From NCBI GenBank assembly GCA_048262455.1, contig JBLXFD010000005.1:62001-126000 (forward strand): a stretch of 64,000 nucleotides of DNA. The letters run 5' to 3'. The position numbers were made by a program, and so were the translations under genes. Positions 58,822 through 64,000 of this stretch are shown here, piece by piece. The stretch's first letter is position 1, and the number at the start of each line of letters is the position of its first letter. The DNA comes from Psychromarinibacter sp048262455. GTDB lineage: Bacteria; Pseudomonadota; Alphaproteobacteria; Rhodobacterales; Rhodobacteraceae. A model generated the notes under the pieces. It did no database searches, had not been told where the DNA came from, and was given only the letters and a program-made list of their open reading frames with translations.

Positions 58822-59610
58822 ATGACGGTGTTCTTCATCGGGGCGGGGCCGGGCGACCCGGAGCTTCTGACGCTGAAGGCGGCGCGGCTGATCGCGGCCT
58901 GCCCGGTGTGCCTTTATGCCGGTTCGCTGGTGCCGGCGGAGGTGGTGGCGCGGGCGCCGGTGGGGGCGCTGGTGATGGACACCGCGCCTATGACGCTGGA
59001 GGAGACCCACGCGCAGATCGTCGCGGCGCAGGCGCGGGGCGAGGACGTGGCGCGGGTGCATTCGGGGGATCCTTCGCTGTACGGCGCCATTGCCGAGCAG
59101 ATCCGGCGGCTGGAGGCGGATGGCATCGGCTACGAGATCGTGCCGGGGGTGCCCGCCTATGCCGCCGCCGCCGCCGCGCTGGGGCAGGAGCTGACGATTC
59201 CCGAGATCGCGCAGTCGGTGGTGCTGACACGGGTGTCGATGAAGTCGACGGCCATGCCCGCCGGCGAGACGCTGGAGAATTTCGCGCGAACCGGGGCGAC
59301 CCTGGCGATCCACCTCGGGGTGCGGGCGCTGCGGGAGATCGAGCGGGTGCTGGTGCCGCACTATGGTGCGGAATGCCCGGTGGTGGTGGCGGTGCGGGTG
59401 GGCTGGCCGGACCAGCTGCTGATTCGCGGCACGCTGGCGGACATCCGCGAGAAGGTGCGGGCCGAGAAGGTGACGCGCACCGCGCTGATCCTGGTGGGGC
59501 CGGCGCTGGCGCGGGGGCAGGGGTTCCGCGACAGCGCGCTGTACGACGGGGCGCGGCCCCACGTGCTGCGGCCGCGGGCGAAATCGGCGCCGGACGTCAT
59601 GGAATCTTAA
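58822..59610 (+). CDS. cobM: Precorrin-4 C11-methyltransferase
   Basis: A 262-aa tetrapyrrole methylase: VFFIGAGPGDPELLTLKAARLI, VARVHSGDPSLYGAIAEQI, IVPGVPAYAAAAAALG and TLAIHLGVRALREI are in the right order. It is the last cob gene of the rightward operon and follows the gap with the hairpin and motif B. No cobK, cobF or cobG is in the window. Confidence 0.95.
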   Translation: MTVFFIGAGPGDPELLTLKAARLIAACPVCLYAGSLVPAEVVARAPVGALVMDTAPMTLEETHAQIVAAQARGEDVARVHSGDPSLYGAIAEQIRRLEADGIGYEIVPGVPAYAAAAAALGQELTIPEIAQSVVLTRVSMKSTAMPAGETLENFARTGATLAIHLGVRALREIERVLVPHYGAECPVVVAVRVGWPDQLLIRGTLADIREKVRAEKVTRTALILVGPALARGQGFRDSALYDGARPHVLRPRAKSAPDVMES

Positions 59611-59658
59611 CTTGACCGGGCCACCCTGCCTGGGGATGAATTCGGCGAGGGGGACGCG

Positions 59659-60018
59659 ATGACGGAATTTCTGCCGAAGGAAGTGCTTGAGGGATTGAAT
59701 GCCGCGCGGCGTGCCGAGGCGCGGCGCAAGAGCCGGATCAGGATCCACGTGGGCGAGGATATCCACCGGGTTTTGCGGCTGTGGGACGACGGCTTCGCGC
59801 TGGAGGCCGAGGATGCGCCGCAGCTGCGCGGGCTGGTGGACCTGTATGACGGCGGCCGGCACCTGTACCAGTGCCTGATTGTTGCCAGCGCCAAGGACGG
59901 CGGCGAGATGCACTACGAGTTCAAGCGTTCCACCGCCGCCGTGGACCGTGCGCCGCTGGACTTCGCGCGGGACGAGGAGGCCCCGGCGGCGCTGCTGATG
60001 CCGCCGGACGCGCTGTAG
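59659..60018 (+). CDS. Conserved hypothetical protein
   Basis: A 119-aa acidic protein of mixed alpha/beta composition (VLEGLNAARRAEARRKSRIRIHVG; LVDLYDGGRHLYQCLIV; GEMHYEFKRST). No signal peptide or membrane segment. I recall similar proteins of unknown function in Rhodobacteraceae. GGGGGACGCG precedes the ATG. It starts 48 bp after cobM and may be read from the same transcript. Confidence 0.75.
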   Translation: MTEFLPKEVLEGLNAARRAEARRKSRIRIHVGEDIHRVLRLWDDGFALEAEDAPQLRGLVDLYDGGRHLYQCLIVASAKDGGEMHYEFKRSTAAVDRAPLDFARDEEAPAALLMPPDAL

Positions 60019-60059
60019 TCGCCGCACTTTAGCCGACGCGGTAGCTGGGCGCGCTGTCG

Positions 60060-61226
60060 TTACTGCAGGTCGGCGAAGGTGGCCTCTACCCGCTCGATCG
60101 CCTGCAGCAGCCGGGGGCGCGGCATTGCCAGGTTGAAGCGGTGGTAATGGGTGCCGCCCGCGCCGAACTGCGCGCCGGGGCTCATCACGATGCCGGCCTC
60201 GTGCAGGCGGCGGGTGGTTTCCTCCGGCGCCATGCCGGTGTTCTCGAAGCCCGTCCATGCGAGGTAGGTGCTGTCCATCGGCATCACCTCGATCCCCGGG
60301 AGCGCGCCGATCCGGTCGCGCCAGAGGGCGAAGTTCTCGGACAGGTAGGTGCGGACATGGGCGCTCCACTCCGCGCCCCCGGTGAAGGCGGCCTTGGTCA
60401 TCAGGATGCCGAAGCGGTTGGGAGTGCCGCCGAATTCCTTCTGCACCTTGTCCATCCGCGCGCGCAGCGCCGGGTCCGGGACGATCACCAGCCCGGTCTC
60501 GCCGCCGGCGATGTTGAAGCCTTTCGAGGCCGCGGTCAGCACCACCAGCCGGTCCAGCGCATCCGGGGCGGCCAGCGCGGTGGGAACGTGGCGGGCGCCG
60601 GGGAAGACCAGGTCCATGTGGATCTCGTCCGACAGCAGTATGAGGTCGTTGCGGGCGCAGAAGGCGGCGAGGTCGGCGAGTTCGCCAGCGCTCCACAGCC
60701 GCCCGCCGGGGTTGTGCGGCGAGCAGAGCACCAGCACCTTCTCGCGCCCGGTCAGCTGCGCCTGCAGCGCCTCGAGATCCATGTGGTAGACCCCGTCCCG
60801 CAGCGCCAGTTCCGACTGCACCACCTCGCGCCCTTTGGCGCGGATTTTGGTGAAGAAGGCGTGGTAGACCGGGGTGAAGAGGATCACGCCGTCGCCGGGG
60901 TCGGAAAACGCCTCCAGCGCCATGCCGAAGCCGGCGACCACGCCGTGGGAGTAGCTGATCCACTCCGGCTCCACCTGCCAGCCGTGCTGGCGGCCCATCC
61001 AGTCGCAGACCGCGCGGGTCACCGGGGCCAGGTCGCCGATGTATCCGAAGAACCCCTGCTCCGCCTCGCGCCGGATCGCGTCGCGGATCGGCGGGGCGGC
61101 GTCGAAGTCCATGTCGGCGACCCACATGGCGATCGCGTCCCGCGGCGCCACGCCCGAGAACGCCTCCATGTTGTCCCACTTGGCGGCGTGGGTGCCGATG
61201 CGGTCGGGAAGATAGTTGAAATCCAT
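60060..61226 (-). CDS. PLP-dependent C-S lyase / aminotransferase (MalY/PatB type)
   Basis: A 388-aa fold-type I PLP enzyme. MWVADMDFDAAPPI, CSPHNPGGRLW, LLSDEIHMDLVF and the PLP lysine in AASKGFNIAG mark the MalY/PatB group, which cleaves cystathionine and related C-S bonds (product pyruvate, ammonia and thiol). The chosen start at 61226 (MDFNYLPDRIG) matches the family; GGAAAACATCC is a weak ribosome site. It is divergent from the def operon, with 98 bp between. Confidence 0.9.
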   Translation of the reverse strand: MDFNYLPDRIGTHAAKWDNMEAFSGVAPRDAIAMWVADMDFDAAPPIRDAIRREAEQGFFGYIGDLAPVTRAVCDWMGRQHGWQVEPEWISYSHGVVAGFGMALEAFSDPGDGVILFTPVYHAFFTKIRAKGREVVQSELALRDGVYHMDLEALQAQLTGREKVLVLCSPHNPGGRLWSAGELADLAAFCARNDLILLSDEIHMDLVFPGARHVPTALAAPDALDRLVVLTAASKGFNIAGGETGLVIVPDPALRARMDKVQKEFGGTPNRFGILMTKAAFTGGAEWSAHVRTYLSENFALWRDRIGALPGIEVMPMDSTYLAWTGFENTGMAPEETTRRLHEAGIVMSPGAQFGAGGTHYHRFNLAMPRPRLLQAIERVEATFADLQ

Positions 61227-61324
61227 GGATGTTTTCCTTGCCTGTCTCTCGTGCAAGCTAGCCAAGCCACGCCCGGGCGCAAGCAACATTGCACGGCGGC
61301 GGCGCATCGCCTAAATGACCCGCC

Positions 61325-61846
61325 ATGACCGTCCGCGACATCCTGATCCATCCCGACCCGCGCCTGAAGAAGGCCTGCCCGCCCGTGGCCGAGATCACGC
61401 CCGAGCTGCGGGTGCTGGCCGAGGACATGCTGCAGACCATGTACGATGCCCCCGGCATCGGCCTTGCCGCCCCGCAGGTGGGCGAGCTGAAGCGGCTGCT
61501 GGTGATGGACTGCGTCAAGGAGGAGGGCGCCGCGCCGCGTCCGCTGGTGCTGGTGAACCCCGAGGTGACCTGGGAGAGCGAGGCGCGCAGCACCTACGAG
61601 GAGGGCTGCCTGTCGATCCCCGACCAGTATGCCGACGTCGAGCGTCCGGCCGAGGTGCGGGTGCGGTGGATGGATCTCGAGGGGGCGGCGCAGGAGGAGC
61701 ATTTCACCGGCCTCTGGGCGACCTGCGTACAGCACGAGATCGACCACCTGAACGGCCGGCTTTTCGTCGACTACCTCAAGCCGCTGCGGCGGCAGATGAT
61801 CACCCGCAAGATGGTCAAGCTGAAGCGCGAGCGCGCGCGGGGATGA
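61325..61846 (+). CDS. def: Peptide deformylase, copy 1
   Basis: A 173-aa metalloenzyme removing the N-formyl group from nascent proteins. All three active-site motifs are canonical: GIGLAAPQVG, EEGCLSIP (metal Cys) and QHEIDHLNG (two His and the catalytic Glu). It is the first of three tandem def genes followed by fmt, the enzyme that adds the formyl group. The stop overlaps the next ATG (ATGA). Confidence 0.96.
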   Translation: MTVRDILIHPDPRLKKACPPVAEITPELRVLAEDMLQTMYDAPGIGLAAPQVGELKRLLVMDCVKEEGAAPRPLVLVNPEVTWESEARSTYEEGCLSIPDQYADVERPAEVRVRWMDLEGAAQEEHFTGLWATCVQHEIDHLNGRLFVDYLKPLRRQMITRKMVKLKRERARG

Positions 61847-62364
61847 GCCTGCTGCCGATCCTGCTGTGGGGCGACGCGCGGCTGACCGAGGTGGCGCGGC
61901 CGGTGGGCGGGATCACCCCCGAGGTGCGGCGGCTGGCAGAGGACATGGCCGAGACTATGTACGCCGCCCCCGGCCGCGGGCTGGCGGCGCCGCAGGTGGG
62001 CGTCGGGCTGCGGCTGTTCGTGATGGACTGCGACTGGAAAGAGACCGGAGAGCGCCTGCCGCTGGTGCTCGTGGATCCCGTGATCGTCGCCAGCAGCGAG
62101 GAGACCGCGGTGCACGAGGAAGGCTGCCTATCGATCCCCGACGTGCCGGTGCAGGTGACGCGCCCCGCGGCGGTGACCATGCGCTGGCGCGACCTCGAGG
62201 GCGCGACGGTCGAGCGGCGGTTCGAGGGGATGCAGGCGGTTTGCGCGCAGCATGAGTACGACCACCTCGATGGCATTCTGATCCCCGACCGGGTGCAAGG
62301 CCCGGCGCGGGCCGCGCTGGAACCGGCGTTGCGGCAGCTGGCGGCGAAAGGCGGCACGGCATGA
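61843..62364 (+). CDS. def: Peptide deformylase, copy 2
   Basis: A 173-aa paralogue with intact motifs GRGLAAPQVG, EEGCLSIP and QHEYDHLDG, so probably active. Its C-terminus lacks the long basic helix of copy 1 (ITRKMVKLKRERARG), which in some deformylases helps ribosome binding. It overlaps both neighbours by four bases. Confidence 0.93.
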   Translation: MSLLPILLWGDARLTEVARPVGGITPEVRRLAEDMAETMYAAPGRGLAAPQVGVGLRLFVMDCDWKETGERLPLVLVDPVIVASSEETAVHEEGCLSIPDVPVQVTRPAAVTMRWRDLEGATVERRFEGMQAVCAQHEYDHLDGILIPDRVQGPARAALEPALRQLAAKGGTA

Positions 62365-62858
62365 GCCCGCGCCCGGTGCTGCGCTGGCCCGACCGGCGGC
62401 TGCGGACCGCCGCCGCCCCGGTGGCGGAGCTGACCGACGCGGACCGCGCGACGTGGGACGAGATGATCGAGGTGATGGAGGCGATGCCCGGCGTCGGCCT
62501 CGCCGCGACCCAGCTGGGTGTGATGCGGCGGCTGGCGGTGGTGGATGCCTCCGAGGCGCGCGGACAGGCGGTGCCCATGGCCAACCCCGAGGTGCTGCAC
62601 GCCTCGGTCAAGCTGCGCTCGCACGAAGAGGCCAGCCCCTGCCTGCCCGGCGTCTCGGCGGTGATCGAGCGGCCCCGCGCGGTGACCGTGCGGTTCCTGA
62701 ATGCCGAGGGGGCGGTGGAAGAGCGTGACTTCGTCGGCCTCTGGGCCACCAGCGTGCAGCACCAGATCGACCACCTCGAGGGGCGGATGTACTTCGACCG
62801 GCTCAGCCCGCTGAAGCGGCGGATGCTGCTGGCCAAGGCGGCAAAGCAGGGGCGTTGA
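62361..62858 (+). CDS. Peptide deformylase-like protein, copy 3, active site altered
   Basis: A 165-aa paralogue. Motif 1 is GVGLAATQLG. Motif 2 reads EEASPCLPG in place of EEGCLSIP, so the metal Cys is displaced. Motif 3 reads QHQIDHLEG: the catalytic Glu is Gln (CAG codon), while both His remain. Deformylation is therefore doubtful. It keeps the basic C-terminal helix (LKRRMLLAKAAKQGR). Full length and tight coupling argue against a decaying pseudogene; a regulatory or altered-substrate role is possible. Confidence 0.88.
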   Translation: MSPRPVLRWPDRRLRTAAAPVAELTDADRATWDEMIEVMEAMPGVGLAATQLGVMRRLAVVDASEARGQAVPMANPEVLHASVKLRSHEEASPCLPGVSAVIERPRAVTVRFLNAEGAVEERDFVGLWATSVQHQIDHLEGRMYFDRLSPLKRRMLLAKAAKQGR

Positions 62859-62880
62859 GCCGCCGTCACGGGAGACAGCG

Positions 62881-63780
62881 ATGCGGATCATCTTCATGGG
62901 AACGCCGGACTTCTCGGTGCCGGTGCTGGAACGGCTGGTGGCCGAGGGGCACGAGGTGGCCTGCGTCTACTGCCAGCCGCCGCGCCCCGCGGGCCGGGGG
63001 AAGAAGCCGCGCCCCTCGCCGGTGCAGGCGCGGGCCGAGGCGCTGGGCCTGCCGGTGCGCCACCCCGCGCGGCTGCGGGACGCCGAGGCGCAGGAGGCGT
63101 TCGCGGCGCTCGAGGCCGACGTGGCGGTTGTGGTGGCCTACGGGCTGATCCTGCCGCAGCCGGTGCTGGACGCGCCGCGCCTCGGTTGCCTGAACATCCA
63201 CGCCTCGCTGCTGCCGCGCTGGCGCGGTGCGGCGCCGATCCAGCGGGCGATCATGGCGGGCGATGCCGAGACCGGGGTCTGCATCATACAGATGGAGGCG
63301 GGGCTGGACACCGGCCCGGTGCTGTTGCGCGAGGTGCTGGCGATCGGGGCCGAGGAAACCGCGGGCGAGCTGCACGACCGTCTGTCGGCGCTGGGCGCGC
63401 GGCTGGTGGCCGAGGCGCTGGCGCGGCTTGATGCGCTGAAGCCCGAGCCGCAGCCGGAGGCGGGGGTGACCTACGCCGCCAAGATCGACAAAGCCGAGGC
63501 GCGGGTGGACTGGACCGTTCCCGCGGCGCAGGTCGACCGGCTGATCCGCGGTCTGTCGCCCTTCCCCGGCGCCTGGTGCGAGATCGGGGGCGAGCGGGTG
63601 AAGCTGCTGCGCAGCCGCGCGGTGCCGGGCAGCGGCGCGCCGGGGCAGGTGCTGGAGGGGCTGACCGTGGCCTGCGGCGAGGGGGCGGTGCAGATCCTGG
63701 AGGCGCAGCGGTCCGGGGGGCGGGCGCTGCGCGCCGAGGATTTCCTGCGCGGCTACCAGATGCCTGAACGGCTGGACTGA
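62881..63780 (+). CDS. fmt: Methionyl-tRNA formyltransferase
   Basis: A 299-aa enzyme formylating initiator Met-tRNA. It begins RIIFMGTPDFSVPVLERL, the folate site is LNIHASLLPRWRGAAPIQ with the catalytic Asn-His and the SLLP loop, then Asp in METGLDTGPVL-like MEAGLDTGPVL, and a C-terminal OB-like domain from about 205. GGAGACAGCG precedes the ATG. Fourth gene of the def-def-def-like-fmt operon, 22 bp after copy 3. Confidence 0.96.
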   Translation: MRIIFMGTPDFSVPVLERLVAEGHEVACVYCQPPRPAGRGKKPRPSPVQARAEALGLPVRHPARLRDAEAQEAFAALEADVAVVVAYGLILPQPVLDAPRLGCLNIHASLLPRWRGAAPIQRAIMAGDAETGVCIIQMEAGLDTGPVLLREVLAIGAEETAGELHDRLSALGARLVAEALARLDALKPEPQPEAGVTYAAKIDKAEARVDWTVPAAQVDRLIRGLSPFPGAWCEIGGERVKLLRSRAVPGSGAPGQVLEGLTVACGEGAVQILEAQRSGGRALRAEDFLRGYQMPERLD

Positions 63781-63782
63781 CC

Positions 63783-64000
63783 TCAGGCGATGCCGACCCG
63801 CCGGGGCACCGCCTCGGTCACGGTGCTGGAGGCGCGGACCTTCAGCTGCACCGGGTGGCGCAGCAGGTCCGGCGGGCGAATGCCCTCGTCGATCCAGCGG
63901 GCCAGGTGCTCGACGCTGCGGCGGGCAAAGCCGGCGACGTCGCAGCGCACCGAGGACAGCGGCGGGTCCGCCTGCACGCATTCGGGGCTGTCGTCGAAGC
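63783..64000 (-). CDS. LacI-type transcriptional regulator, C-terminal end only
   Basis: The last 71 codons are present and the gene continues past the window edge. FDDSPECVQADPPLSSVRCDVAGFARRS followed by LLRHPVQLKVRASS matches the C-terminal sugar-binding core of LacI/PurR regulators, where the final strand pair reads R-x-S. The DNA-binding domain and its targets lie outside. It is convergent with fmt (2-bp gap). Confidence 0.75.
   Translation of the reverse strand, partial: FDDSPECVQADPPLSSVRCDVAGFARRSVEHLARWIDEGIRPPDLLRHPVQLKVRASSTVTEAVPRRVGIA

Noticed and set aside
55447..61179. A 1910-codon open frame on the minus strand
   Set aside because: It runs antisense through cobL, cobI, cobJ and cobM, which are clear tetrapyrrole methylases, and then joins the out-of-frame start of the aminotransferase. 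Its composition (Arg, Gly, His, Gln rich) is that of a GC-rich shadow frame.

Overview
The window is high-GC, densely packed DNA from an alphaproteobacterium, most likely a member of the Rhodobacteraceae/Paracoccaceae. The support is the PhyR-NepR-EcfG general stress response, which is confined to Alphaproteobacteria, an acpS-lepB-rnc-era-DUF1491 run, an aerobic-type cob gene set with a His-tailed CbiX, and TAXI-TRAP transport. It looks chromosomal: one tRNA, many housekeeping genes, and no transposase, phage module, CRISPR array or rRNA.

Layout. 1-5.6 kb: anmK and tyrS (divergent), a GST, the coupled operon dapF-mtaB-paiB-like, and tRNA-Lys. 5.9-6.5 kb: a Crp/Fnr regulator. 6.6-18.2 kb: one large minus-strand polysaccharide operon, read as tyrosine autokinase, WecB-type glycosyltransferase, beta-helix protein with a tailspike-like start, Wzy, Wzx, pyruvyl transferase, beta-propeller and GT2. 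18.6-21.6 kb: a globin and modABC. 21.8-26.4 kb: an acidic double-PRC protein, a Rieske oxygenase/reductase pair with a divergent MarR regulator over a perfect 21-bp palindrome, and a ureidoglycine aminohydrolase-like bicupin. 26.5-34.6 kb: a general stress response island holding phyR, nepR (49 aa), ecfG, a HisKA_2-type histidine kinase, a phospholipase D, and several small envelope proteins. 34.7-42.0 kb: LysR regulator, cytoplasmic sulfatase, TAXI-TRAP importer and a kinase-like protein. 42.1-47.3 kb: a Hint-domain protein, then acpS-lepB-rnc-era-DUF1491. 47.5-59.6 kb: MltB and a cobalamin region (cobD-cobC-DUF1636 leftward; DUF6732-like, cbiX, cobH, cobL, cobI, cbiG-cobJ fusion, cobM rightward), interrupted by a lone receiver protein and a glutathionyl-hydroquinone reductase. 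60-64 kb: a PatB/MalY aminotransferase, three tandem peptide deformylase genes with fmt, and the end of a LacI regulator.

The strongest new observation is regulatory. Seven exact matches to the EcfG promoter (GGAAC, 16 or 17 nt, CGTT) were found by eye. Each lies about 34-75 nt upstream of a start codon, and two of them interlock inside a 32-bp near-palindrome between phyR and nepR-ecfG. The cluster therefore seems to hold both the regulators and a good part of their regulon. Other points are a structured, possibly SD-sequestering leader before the cbiX operon, a DapF whose second catalytic Cys is Ser, a third deformylase copy with HQIDH in place of HEIDH, and a transporter-sulfatase-kinase cassette that may feed on an imported sulfate or phosphonate ester. 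All functional statements rest on reading the translated sequence; no database search was run.
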